A stretch of DNA of 64,000 bases from Dipteris shenzhenensis (Eukaryota; Polypodiophyta; Polypodiopsida; Gleicheniales): NCBI GenBank assembly GCA_047967505.1, contig CM106540.1. One strand, given 5' to 3'. The notes under the pieces are model-generated. The model did no database searches. It saw only the letters and a list, made by a program, of their open reading frames with translations, and had not been told where the DNA came from. Position numbers and translations under genes: made by a program. Below are positions 34,196 to 46,259 of this stretch, piece after piece; positions within the stretch are counted from its first letter, which is position 1; each line of letters opens with the position of its first letter.

Positions 34196-37100
34196 TGCAT
34201 TATGGAGATATGGGCATCGATCCCCATGGATGAGTGCTCAAATACGACCGGATCTCAAGTCATTTACAACTTGCATACACAGGTCAAAGCCTATGTGTGT
34301 TTGGCAAATTGGCAATAACAAACATTTCTGTCTTTGAGTTCCTTGATGTACCAGGGCTTCCAATGCTCAAAGCTCCTCTGGCCAATTGAAAAGTCAGGAT
34401 TTCGATCCATAAAATTGAGATACAATCCGTTTGCTGACCCAACATGCAGGCCACCTTTTTGCACTACTATGAGGAAAACAAAACAAAATATAGTATTTGC
34501 AAAAATGCGGTCTAACCAAACTAATCAACTTACAAGAAAATAAAAAAATTTCATCCCCCGGGTTGGTTTAATACACTCATATATAATAAGGTACTAGCAA
34601 AATAAAACAATTTCAATAATTGCATTGGTTTAGGATAGTCACAATTTCGGCCATCGAGCTAGTTTAGGACACGATCACAATTTCAACCATCGAGCTGGTA
34701 TAGGACAGTCACTATTTCAACTACCAGGTTGGTTTAGACTGACGGTCACAATTAGACAATAACAAGTATATTGCTTTTCATTTTTGAATTTCACAATTAG
34801 AAAATAACAATATATTGCTTTTCATTTCTATACCAATATATTTCTTTATTTTTGTCAACCACAATTTCAATAAGATATTGCTGTTTGACTTGAAATAGCA
34901 TTGGGCTAGCTTAGGAATCACAATCACATTAAGTCCAGGCCACAACCCAGTATAGAAATTAAGTGGTGTATGACCCAAACAGTAGGAAATTAAATTTAAC
35001 TAATTTAAGTACTAAGAAACATAGTAATCTCAACCACCGAGCTAGTCAACTACTAATGTCTATTCAACCACACTGGTGTTTGAGCTGAACTAGCCACCAC
35101 CGTTGCATGATGTTCCAACCACTGGGCTAGTTTAGTAAAATAACAATATATTGTTGTTCTATTGCGAAATATATTACTGTTACTTTCCGTTCAACCACAC
35201 TGATTCAAGACAATTTGATAATTGGTGTTTGAGCTAAACCAACCACGGTTGCATGATGTTCCAACCACTGGGCTGGTTTAGGACAATCACATTAAGTCCA
35301 AGCCAGCTTGGTTTTGGTGTTTGAGTCGAACCAGCCACGGATGCATGATATTCCAACCACGAGGATGGTTTAGGACAATCACATTAAGTCCAAACCAGCC
35401 TCTAGTAAACTATCCAAAAGCATAATCACAAACAACCACCAAGCTGGTTTAGGCAACAACTGACCTGTGTTCTATCAAGAGATGAAACAAGTAAACTATT
35501 CCAAAGCTCAATCACAAACAACCATCGCGATGGTTTAGGCAACCACTGACATGCGTTGTATCAAGCATGTGTATGATGTGCTCGTCAAACATCTTGTGTC
35601 CCGTCTGCTTCCTACAAATGTCCTTGTTATTTGGAGAAACTCTCATATTTTTGTGCCAAAACGTCACCACTATTGCAATGACTTCCGCACTTAGGCTGTC
35701 TCTCCTAACAAAATTTTCAGCCATCAAATTTTCCCCTTTGGCGATACACGATAGCATAATTGGATATCCAAGACCAGTGCAATGTGGCCTCAGATGCTTC
35801 AAAACACAAATAGGCCAAAGGGCATGCTATCGGGTTTGAAGCTATGTATTATGAAATGCAATGACCTTTGGCATGCTTATGAGCCATATAGCAAGCAGGT
35901 GCATGGAAAAAGAAACAATTCAAATTTGTAAATAGTGTTGGATTTTATTAAAAGATCTTTAAAGGCACATGCACAAATTGCACATTTTCAACTTCTTCCA
36001 TTTTAGGGTGAATCTAGATACCAATACCAATAACTATCAATGTTTTAAGACCACCATGCAGTAGTCCCACTACTTTGAATTCCAAATTTTCAATCCGTTT
36101 TGGTTTTCAACAAATGAAAAAAAGGTTATGGAGTGTGCCTTGAAATGGGTGTACATCACTTTAGCACAACATTGGAGGCCCATTAATCCATGCCTAATGT
36201 TCTCATTTAGGTGTGTCCTTGGGTTGAGGAGCTGCTCATGTAGTGTACTTTTGAATGATTACTTGGTTGCAAGTATGTATATAATAAAATTTTGATGTTT
36301 TTGAATAAATTGCTATATCCTATAGTCTTGAGGATGCATGCTTCACATGCAACATAGCACTTGTAATGCTTTAATCATCTCATTCCAAATCCTTATTCCA
36401 CAATTTTTTGGTCTCATGTTCAAGTTTGGAATGTGTACTATAACTTGAAGACAAAATTTTCCGAGGCACAATGGTGGTGTTGACAAGTGCTAAAAGTGTT
36501 TAAAGAAGTGTCACAAAGACAAAGTTCTAGCATCTTTGGATGTAATCTCTTTTGTTAAGTGTTTGCTTCGGATGAAATTTCTTTTCTTTCAATTTTGATG
36601 TAATGCTATTATCGCAAACACTATCAGATGTAATTTCTTTTGTTTCAATTTCAACGTAGTATCATTATTGCAAAAACTATTGTTGATGTTACTTCGGTAG
36701 TGAAAGTGGCTCTAAACAAGCACAAATGGCATATTTTTGCCCTCATTTACATTTTACTATAACCATAGGGATCGTTGCACAAGAAACTATTGAAAAAACT
36801 ATTGTTACTCTAGTGAAAATGGGTCACAAATGCCCTCATTTAGGATTTACTGCAACCAGTGCGATTTTGTTGCACAAGCAATTGTTGCAAAAGGACTAAA
36901 ATAGCTCTAAAATAGGACTACATTTTCCTTATCTTGGAGCTAAAATAGCTCTAAAATAGCTCCAAGAACTAGCAGAAATTGTTGCATGTCAAGGACTAGT
37001 AGGACTAAAACAGCTTCAAAATAGGAGTATATTTTCCTTGGTTTGGAACTATAATAACTCCAATAACCAGTGTTGTGGTTAGAACTATAATAGCTCCAAT

Positions 37101-38520
37101 AACCAGAGAGGTGGTTGCAAGGAAACTATCATAAATTGCAAATATCTACACTTTCCTTAGCTTTGTTATTCTTGGAACTAAATTAGCTCCAAGAACCAAT
37201 GCGGTGGTTGAGAAATTGTTGCACAAGGACTAATAGGACTAAAATAGCTCCAAAATAGGACTGTATTTTCCTTGGTTTAGAACTAAAATAGCTCCAACAA
37301 CTAGCACGCTGGTTGCAGATATGGACCTTGAGGGATCCCCTTTAAGGATTGATGCGCTATGGTGGTCTTCATGTCAACGTGGTGGTTTTTATGCCAACAT
37401 CATTGCTCGAACTAGCATAGTGGTTAGTGCAACAAAAGATTGTGTTGCACAACGATAGATGGCGAAGTTGCACAATAATAGGTGGCAAGGCAAAAGTTTT
37501 GTGCTGTAGCCAAAGGCCAACGTGGTGGTCACTCCATGCCAACATCATTACTCAAATCAGCACGGTGGTTAGTGCAACAAAAGATTGTGTTGCACGGTGA
37601 TAGATGGCGAAGCTGCATAATGACAGGTGGCAAGGCAAAAGCTACGTTATGTAGTCAGGCCAAAGGCAGAGCAACAGTCTCTGTGCTCATGACTAAATGC
37701 ATATCACTAGTGCCCTGTGTCGAGCTCTGCGCTATTGAAAATGATAAGATTGTGTCTCATTATTATGCCAGTGTGGCAATCATGATGTTAGAAAAACTTT
37801 CGACGAGAGCATGGGTCTGCGCAAAATTCAAAATCTCACCCACCAACACATCACACCGCGACCCAAAAATGACCCCAAAAATATTTTTGCGATTGGCTAA
37901 ACCCAGGAAAACGTTGATCCCTCTTCTTAATGTTATGCCTTTGAAGGAGAACGATTTAGCACGTAAGTTCCACACATAACATAAATGCTAATTGAATGCA
38001 TGTACACATCTACACTTATGCATAGTGGGCCTCTTTTTTAAAAAGTTATTCTTCTAAAAATATGTTTCAATACAAATAACCATAGCATGAGAAATGTGTA
38101 ACAGCTAATCGTGGCATGAGAAGTGTTTCCATTAGTTATTCCATTCATTAGAGGAATTGAGTCTACTTGATTGAGACCTCTAAAAACACATCATCCACAT
38201 CTTTCTCACTCTCTATAACTTCGCGTTCATTATCTATTAAATCTTGGATAACCTTTGCATTGAAAAATATTTCTCCCAACATCTGAGTTTAAGTAATGAT
38301 CCAAGGCACCTAAGCTATCATCATTTGTGAAGCTTCTATTTGCTCTTGGGACATGCATGATTAGAGAAGCATTCAAAGTATGCACCTTCATCTCATCAAT
38401 TGACACATTTTGCATCTTTTCTTGAACTTCACATCTTCAAAGACACACTCCTTCTTATATTTAATGTGTATTATATACCACCATTCTTTCCAACTACAAA
38501 GAAAATTTTGTTAATAGATT
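34196..38520. repeat. Long region with a dispersed AACCA..TGGTT motif
   Basis: No gene seen. From about 34640 to 35540 at least eight variants of CAACCACCGAGCTGGTTTAGG occur, and to 37660 the same word recurs on the other strand as GCGGTGGTTG, often after ATAGCTCCAA. A 145 bp tandem duplication lies at about 37380-37669. The long frame at 37482-37979 starts at GTG inside this duplication and is not convincing. Confidence 0.7.
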
Positions 38521-38521
38521 C

Positions 38522-40917
38522 ATGCGATATTTATTATGGAACTACACAAAATATATTAGGTGGAAAGTGCATGAAATCATGCAAGCCGCTCGAAATTTAA
38601 AAAAGGAGGATATCCATTTTCAAATAGATGCAGAGAATGCACCATTTTTAAAGAGGAATGAATCCTCCTTAGCAATTGAAAGTGATTTAGTAGCTCTTAG
38701 AAACCAAGGAAAAACACATATGGATTTCTGGCTAGAAGGGAAAATATATCCAGTAGATCCACAAACTTGTCTGACTCCTCAATTCCATGGATTGACCAGC
38801 TTCATAAAGTTCCTATGTAAGGGTGAGAATGGTTTGTTAGGATATTGTCAGGTTGACTGGTCGTGGAGCAAGTAGATGTCATAGCCAATATCAATCTTTG
38901 CTTAATGAAAGAGACAAAAGGGTCGTAATGTTGGAGGCTTAGAATCAACAATTGGTATCATCTATGCATGCTACAAGTGTTCAAATGTCTACATATGATG
39001 GCATAGAGAAGAAAAATCAGGAATTACAAGTTAAGGTTCAAACATTAGATGCTCAATTGGGAGAGAGCACTATAAATGCAATTCACTTATAGATGCAAAA
39101 CACAGCTCTGAAGGATGAGATCAAAAAGTTAGAAAAAACATTATCATTCATGAAGGATACTCCAATGGGTCCAAGACTACGTAAGAGGAAATTGCGTCCA
39201 ATGGATGAAATATCCAAGAAAAGTGGTCATTGGAAGCATCAAGTGAGAGCTTGTAGGAGTGTTTCAGAACTCATGTCTATCCATGATGAACACTATGGTG
39301 CTATGGGTGAAGTGTTTACAAAAAAAATATTGGAGTCTATTATACAACATCCAAAATTCAAAAGTCTAAAATCAGAGATAACATCTAAGTCAATGAATAA
39401 AGTTGTGAAGCATTTCAATGCAACTAGTGCACAGGGAGTTTGTGATACTACAAGGATAAGTATAAGGGCATATCGGCTCATATTTAAGAGCTTAAAAACA
39501 ACATGCATTTCTGTGGGGGCAAAAGTTAAAGCTTCGCTTCCTAAATCGACTAATATTGATAAGGCCAGGCATGCACTCAATTTGGGCGTACTTGATTTAG
39601 TCGTCAGTGAGCCCCAACATGTATGTAGTATAGTAACTTTGAAAACAAAGGCTGGAGAGTCTAAAGAATTGGAATTGATAGTCAACAATAACTTTGTGAT
39701 GGATGTTCGAAGAGTTCTACAAGCCATGGTGGAGTTTTATGATATGCCTATGGAGGAATGCAATGGTACTCTGAAGATTGTACTAAAGCTTGATGAAAGT
39801 GAGGTGGTCAAAGGTCAAAAATTAGAAAGAGTTAGTTTGACAATGATGAATAGAATATTGGGCGTTGAAGTTAAACAATTCACTGTGCAATCAAAACATG
39901 AGATTTGGTGGTTGGTTGCCTTTGATGTATGATGGAAATTTGAATTTGAATTCAATAATGCAAAAAGACTTAGAATATTTTGAAATAACAAGTGAATTTT
40001 TTTTGCAGGTGTCGAAAGAGTCACATTCAATTTTCAAGTGGTTTTTTGACCAAACTGATATCCCAAGTGTGGTCAAAGGTCATAACAATGGTGAGCTACT
40101 TGAAGTTGAGGGCTATGGATCCTACTATGTAGAATGGCATCTAGCTGCTGACCTTAAGACTATTAAATGTATGTTTAATGTGGCACATGGAGAAAATTCA
40201 AGCCATCCTTGTCCATTGTGCATGCAAACGAGAGTACTTGCAAAGGGTGGTAAAAAGAATCAAAAGCAATGGGCCTCTGCACTTGCAGTCTAGGGAAAGA
40301 TCCATCATGGAGCCCAATTCTTGAAATTTCTCAAACGTATTAATGAGCTTGATGTATGGAGAAAGTTACACAATGCCTGTGAACGAGGGGGCAGGGACAA
40401 AAAAGACTGGAAAATGTGCAAGTGTGGTTAGCTCTTGATAGCTTGGTACCTTTACTACAAAAGAAAAGGTTCAAAGATGATGATGCACAATGTTTCATCA
40501 ATGGTGTGAATGATTTTAGCTGGAATATGGAGATAGCTTGGGGGAAGAATCATTTCACACAGTACATGGTAATCTCTAACTTGGACATTGAGATGTGCAT
40601 ATTGCATGGTCCTATATTTACTAATTTGTTTTTCTATTTGGTAGTACATTTTATATGCTCATGCACCATACATAGCATGGAATTATGGAAGCATCGGAGT
40701 GTGGTCCACTCAGGGCATGGAAAGATCGCATTGGCAAGCATGTTGTGCATATAATAGAGTGACCCAACATGGGGGTGGTAGAACTAAGTCAAGCCCAATG
40801 GTTCAATTGGTTCAATTGGTTCAATGGTGGTACATGCTTATCAAAATAAGAGCAGTTGCAACACTAGCATTCAAAGAGCCCTTAGTGTCCCATGCAGTAC
40901 AAGATGTTAATGCGTAA
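38522..40917 (+). pseudogene. Spliced DDE-transposase-like gene, slightly damaged
   Basis: Protein-like sequence runs through 38522-38850 and 38850-39926, 40009-40568 and 40645-40917. Two small introns fit exactly: 39927-40008 (GTATGA..TTTTTTTTGCAG) and 40569-40644 (GTAATC..TTTGGTAG), both between codons. Order: a coiled coil near 38885-39150; a helical basic region; a first acidic motif IVLKLDESEVVKGQ near 39778; YVEWHLAADLKTIKCMFNV near 40127; a CxxC pair in HPCPLCMQTR near 40200; and GVWSTQGMERSHWQACCAYN with HGGG near 40697. This spacing resembles DDE transposases with a Cys-rich insert before the Glu. Damage: TAG near 38939, 39091 and 40291, and frame changes near 38850 and 40407. The family name is open; a KDZ-like relationship is only a guess. 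Confidence 0.6.
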
Positions 40918-41396
40918 CGTCGAAGAAGAATATACAACTCATCAAATGCAAGACAAAATCATGTAAGGTAGCATGCAACCCATCATAGACAAGGGCGCAT
41001 ATGGGTGAAGATAGATGAAAATGATGGTGTAGACTCTTCCAATGTGGATTCCCATGCATAAGTTTCAGAATTTCTTTGTAATTCTAGGTATATGATTTGC
41101 AGTAAAGCCAACGTATAATGGCCATGACTTGCAATATAAATGAGAAATTTTGTGTTATTCGATGTTAATTATAAGTATTTATATGAAGGTTGTACTAATT
41201 TTACTTTTTTAGAGTTTTTATTGAAATAAGTATTTTTAAAAATTAGGGTTTTGGGCCCTATATAAAAGAATGGGCCCTCATTTTCATTTCATTGTTTAAA
41301 GGGCTCTCCACTCCCACACCACCTCCCACTTGCCCTTGACATTTCCACCCTATCTCTCGCACCCTCACCCTTTCTCTCACACTCTCTCCATCCCCC

Positions 41397-42157
41397 ATGG
41401 CTAGCAGGCCCAAGATCAAGGCACCATGGAGACTGGCATAGCCAGACCCACCTCCAAGTGATAGCCTCCCCCCCTCTCCCCCCGATGATCCCCGTTGAAG
41501 GGAGAAACTGCCACTCCAGAAGCCAGACAAGGAACAAGAGGGACAGAGGAAGGCACAAGAAGAGGGATAGAGGAAGGCACAAGAGGGATAAAGGAAGGCA
41601 CAAGAAGATCCTTATGCAGAGACCGATGACTCAAAGAGCATAGAGGAGGAGCACAAGGAAGAGGAAAAGCGAAGGACAAAGCAGAGGACCAAGGCAAGAA
41701 CAGACAGTCAGGGTCCACGCCAATGGGAGAGAGGTGCTCGAGCTCCAAGTACAGGGCAAAGAGGCCCTTAACATCTAGGAAGAGGCCCTCCACATCAAGG
41801 GCAAAGAGGCCCTCCTCCAGTGAGGCGATACAAATTCAAGCTAGGGATGGTGGCACTTCGGGAGATAAAAAAGTTTCAAAAGTCCATCGATCTACTCATC
41901 CTGATGGCGAGCTTCGCAAGGGTGATACGCGAGGTCATGTAGGACCTCAACCTTAGCTCAACATCTTGGTTTTATAGGCACGGACTCCCTAGCATATTTC
42001 TAGAGACACCTTGCTTGCCATGCAGCATGTAGCTAAGGCCTACCTGGTAGACCTCATGGATGACACTCGGCTAGTTGTCATCCATAGGAAAAGGGTCATG
42101 GTAACCGCCTCAGACATGCAGTTTATTGTCCGTCTTAGGAAGCCCAAGGGCACTTAA
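41397..42157 (+). pseudogene. Histone H3-fold pseudogene, CENH3-like
   Basis: Frame 41397-41939 reads MASRPKIKAPWRLA, then a long Lys/Arg/Glu/Pro-rich tail with short repeats (RKAQE), then RRYKFKLGMVALREIKKFQK followed by SIDLLILMASFARVIREVM. That matches the alpha-N and alpha-1 region of histone H3 (RY.PGTVALREI..YQKS..LLI). After TAG 41940 and a frame change, 42002-42157 reads LLAMQHVAKAYLVDLMDDTR, VVIHRKRVMVTASDMQFIVR and ends KPKGT, matching alpha-2, loop 2 and alpha-3. The N-terminal tail is unlike canonical H3 and much longer, as in centromeric CENH3. No intron is seen, although plant CENH3 genes have many. Six or so stops and at least one frameshift make it a pseudogene, probably a retrocopy. 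Confidence 0.7.
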
Positions 42158-42563
42158 GGATGTTGTATGCTCTGCCTTGGGTGATAGCTAGAGTTCACAT
42201 ACTCTACCTACGGGCATCTATCTTGTATTAGCCTCTTTTCAATATAATAAAATGTCTTTTTTTGAATTGTCTTTGTATGTGTTATCGCAATTTTATTTTC
42301 AATGTATTTGCAATCTATTAATTTAAATTACTTACATGCAATCTCAATTTACTTACGAAAGACTTTCTGATGACGTATACAACAACAAAATGAAATAATA
42401 AACATCAAATCTCAATAAAAGATGCAAAAGGAAATAATACTCAATTTTACTTAACATGGAAAAGGAAACAATGTTTTGTAGCGGGAAGAGAAAATAATTT
42501 GAAAATGGTATTCTTTATTGACATAGAGTAGTATTACAAAGAGCACCCACTTGAATGCACAAG
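42158..42563. other. Spacer after the H3-like pseudogene
   Basis: It begins with text that could be an old 3' untranslated region (AATATAATAAAATG near 42240). Nothing else is recognised. Confidence 0.35.
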
Positions 42564-43013
42564 CTACTCTAGTCTACACTTCTTCCTACTTGGCTCAGAT
42601 CCCTTTTTTGCTTGCTGAAGGAGAGAGGGCTGCACAATTTCATTCTCTATAGCCTGGGGATTTGTAATGCCAGCTAGCCCTGCAATAGCTATGATACTAT
42701 GGAGAGGACTGGATCGTGTGTTCGAGAACAAAAATAAAGCTACACTATGCCTAACCAGAACAACACGATCTGTAGTAGGATGGATGGGCCTCATCTTCAC
42801 CATCCGAGTGAGGACCCTAAACTTCATAATATTCATCTTTCCATCCGACAATACTTGTTGATGGAACACCAAAATGTGTTGAGCCACTCTGTTGATGTAG
42901 TGGCTGATCGAAGCCATCCCCCCACTAGAAGACCCTCTGGTTGCACCCTTGCATCCGGTATATTCATCAACCCATAAGATATCTTGCAACCAACATATCA
43001 CATCAAAATCCAA
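42564..43013 (-). CDS. Unrecognised open frame (149 codons)
   Basis: Open from a TTG at 43013; the first ATG gives MASISHYINRVAQHILVFHQ. It ends with a basic stretch (KKGSEPSRKKCRLE) that could be a nuclear signal. No stop interrupts it, which is unusual for this region. It may be an exon of a transposon-carried or host gene. No domain recognised. Confidence 0.3.
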   Translation of the reverse strand: MDFDVICWLQDILWVDEYTGCKGATRGSSSGGMASISHYINRVAQHILVFHQQVLSDGKMNIMKFRVLTRMVKMRPIHPTTDRVVLVRHSVALFLFSNTRSSPLHSIIAIAGLAGITNPQAIENEIVQPSLLQQAKKGSEPSRKKCRLE

Positions 43014-43112
43014 GGATTATATAAATTAATAAAACATCATTTTTTAGGAATTAATAAGAATATGGGTTTTTCATAGGTGGACAATAATATTTTAAAAAAA
43101 TTATATTTGGGC

Positions 43113-43934
43113 AGATTCTGGGCTCTGGTCGCACGATGTCCGATTTAGAGCTTGTAGGGGGTTTTTTGCATAAAAATGATGCACATGGTTGCTAGGGTCT
43201 CAGTGGCCTCCCGAATATGATTTTTAAAAAATACTATTTTTCATTTGTGAAAAAACCATAACCCTAATTGTTTCCACAAATGGAGTGGCAGGGGCAAGTG
43301 GCATTAGTAGGATGTCCTGGGTTTAAAATCATAAAATTTTGTTGGGTTTTGTACTCTAAACCCTAAACCCTATTTTTTATTCCCTAAAACTAACCATGTG
43401 GCCTGAATAAAAACCATAAACCTATTATTTTCCCTATGTTTCAAAACCATTTCCATAAATGGAGTGGCAGGGGCAAGTAGTAGTGGCAGGATGTCCTAGG
43501 TTTGAAATCATAAAATTTGGTTGGTTTTTGTACCCTAAACTCTTAACCCTATTTTTTATTCCCTAAATCATGTTTGGGAGGCGACTGAGACACTAGAAAC
43601 CACGTGCATCATTTTTATGCAAAAAAACCCCCTGAAAGCCCTAAATCTGACATTGTGCAGAAATTGGGCTCTAGTCGCACACGATGTCAGATTTAGGGCT
43701 TTCGGGGTTTTTTTTGCATAAAAATGATGCACATGGTTGCTAGGGTCTCTGTGGCCTCCCAAATATGATTTTTTTAAAAATATTATTTTTCTAAATTACA
43801 AAACCATAACCCTAATTGTTTCCAAAAATGGAGTGGCAGGGGCAAGTGGCAGTGGTAGGATGTCGTGGGTTTAAAATCATAAAATTTGGTTGGGTTTTGT
43901 ACTCTAAACCCTAAAACCTATTTTTTATTCCCTA
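43113..43934. repeat. Direct repeat of about 265 bp with a central palindrome
   Basis: Copies at about 43113-43375 and 43665-43934 share GGGCTCTGGTCGCAC, GCATAAAAATGATGCACATGG, ACCATAACCCTAATTG and GGAGTGGCAGGGGCAAGTGG. Between them lies a third partial copy (43440-43570). The segment 43568-43660 is the inverse of 43675-43771, forming a hairpin with arms of about 90 bp and a loop of about 15 bp. Confidence 0.85.
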
Positions 43935-44341
43935 CCAGTTGAAGACAAAGCAATGATTTTTGTCGCTAAAATGGAACCTAGAATTATACTAATGATTTTG
44001 AATCACATGATGAAGCTGGCAAAGCTACATACCTTTTTTGCCTCATCGCAGAGTGCATCAGCTATACAATGTCCAAGACTCCCTTTTGTGGTTGGTCTTG
44101 AACTTCATGTTGGCTTGAGGTGCCTGCTTCTTCATCTCTCTCCCCAAACAATTCCCTCTGCAAATTCATAAACTGCTCATTGGACATGTTGAACTCTGGT
44201 GTGGCATCCTCGATTGCCTTTTGTGTTAGTTGGATTGATGGGCGAGGCTTGAGTCATCAAAGCATGCAATCTCATCGATCGCTGGATTGACTGGAGCATC
44301 AAAGTCAATGACATCATTAAAGGTGTCATTTGAAAGCTGAC

Positions 44342-45058
44342 TTAGCACCTCATCCTCTCGGTTTTTTCCATCACTTCCAATAGGGTAAGGTATTCCTCAC
44401 CCTCAATCCTGATTGGATCAACCGAAACAAGGTGTGGCTTGGTTGCTGCCTCATCTAGATTATAAGTAGAGGATAGATATGCATGAGTCGGATATGAAGA
44501 TAAGATGACCTCGCTTTCAACTTGCTCAATAGCTAGGCTAATAGTATGCTCCTCAAGCTCTAGGTCTAGGTTTAGGTCATCTCCTCCACCACTAGTTGAT
44601 GGACCTGCTCCACCACTTGTGGATGCAAGACCTTCGAGCTACTCGCCAACATCCTCATCAAACTTGCTAGTCACAAGGAGAATGGTAAGGATTACATCTC
44701 TCTCGATCAAATGAATTGGGGAAGATGAATCATCCCCGATGGGAATAGCATACTCATGGAGAGAGATAGGGACATTATCCATGGCCCTACCTAGTGTCTT
44801 CTTGAAGTTAGCACTCTGGTCAAAAGAGCTCAAAATATCTAATGAAACCCATTGGTGAGGGGAGTTAGCAATCGCGACAGATTGCCCAGGGATAAGTCTA
44901 TCAAAAAACTGAAGAGAGGGATTCTCAGTAGGAAGGAGAGCTCTCAAGTGTGACTCAAGATGGAATGCCTTGCAAAAGATAGGATAAACCTGATCTGTAG
45001 AGGCATGGGAATCAGTGGATGAAATCCACTAGTCAAAAGCCTCTCTAGGGGAAGCCAT
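44342..45058 (-). pseudogene. Unrecognised coding remnant (239 codons, two in-frame TAG)
   Basis: From ATG 45058 (MASPREAFD) one frame runs to TAA at 44342 and is broken only by TAG at codon 10 and by TAG at about 44638. It contains PTENPSLQFFDRLIPGQSVA, HQWVSLDILSSFDQS and a Ser/Gly-rich linker (STSGGAGPSTSGGG), then an acidic LNLDLDLELEEH stretch. Both stops could be decayed CAG codons. I recognise no family. It could be a gene carried by the proposed large element, or an old element's ORF. Confidence 0.45.
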
Positions 45059-45233
45059 AAGTGTAGGAGGATGCTTGGGAAGATGAAAGAGGAGGCTGTG
45101 GAATGCAAGGTTACTCAAGAGTGGGAAACTGAAAATGTGAAAATGACCTTAGAAGTGTACTTTATAAAATGGGCATTGCCCTTAAAAATGCTCTTAATTA
45201 CAATATTTTTATATTTATTGGTTTTTCTTTGGA

Positions 45234-45237
<4 letters not shown>

Positions 45238-45285
<48 letters not shown>

Positions 45286-45382
45286 GCTCTTATCTCTCTC
45301 TCTCTCTCTCTCATGGACCTGCAAGGTCTTTTGAGGATGTTAATATATCTCTCTTTCTTTCCCTCCCTTTGTGTCCCTCATT

Positions 45383-45415
<33 letters not shown>

Positions 45416-45956
45416 CTACCCCTCTCTCCCTTCCTCTCTCTCTCTCTATCTCTTTCCCTCCCTTTGTGCCCCTATTTGCTCTCTCTCTCTCTCTCTCTCT
45501 CTCTGACACCCGATGATCATCTTGTTGCCTTGTTGCCCTTAGCTATTTATGTCATGGACATTGATTTTACATATACATTTTTGTATTTTGTTAGCGGCTC
45601 CACCCTTTGGATTAGTTGTATTGGGTTTTTTTTCAATCTCATAGTCTCTCAAAGACCTTAATTAAGTTTCTTATTTTTATCTTTCTCAACTTAGAGGTGC
45701 AAATGAATAAATGCAATCTTAACTCTCTCTCTCTCTCTCTTCCCATTCTCTACCTCTCTCTCTCTCTATCCCACTCTCCATCTCCTTCTTTCTGTCCCTG
45801 TCTCCATCTCCATCTTTCCCTCCCTCTCCCTCTGTCTCTTTCCCTCCCTTTGTGTCCCTGATCTCTCTCTCTCTCTCTCTCTCATAGTATATCTCTCTCT
45901 CTATTCATACATCTAACAATCTCTCATGGCCAAGTGCATTATTTGTGTCCTTAACT

Positions 45957-45999
<43 letters not shown>

Positions 46000-46050
46000 A
46001 TACATCTAACTTTGTCTCATGGCCAGGTGCATTATTTGTGTTGCTTATTG

Positions 46051-46107
<57 letters not shown>

Positions 46108-46165
46108 CATACATCTAACTCTATCTCATGGCCAGGTGCATTATTTGTGTCACTTATTGCACTCT

Positions 46166-46223
<58 letters not shown>

Positions 46224-46240
46224 CACACTCTAATTGCTAT
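45238..46240. repeat. CT-microsatellite field with tandem units of about 115 bp
   Basis: At least eight (CT)n runs. From about 45900 the unit TACATCTAAC..TCTCATGGCCAGGTGCATTATTTGTGT..CTTATTGCACTCTC plus a CT run repeats three times, with a diverged fourth start near 46410. All the Leu/Ser-rich ORFs here are artefacts of the CT runs. Confidence 0.95.
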
Positions 46241-46259
46241 ATATCTCTCTCACACACTC

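Noticed and set aside
37482-37979. 165-codon plus-strand frame
   Set aside because: It starts at GTG inside a 145 bp tandem duplication and has no recognisable domain.
39865-39932. Frame overlap read as a frameshift in the transposase-like gene
   Set aside because: A GT..AG intron at 39927-40008 explains the change of frame exactly at codon boundaries.
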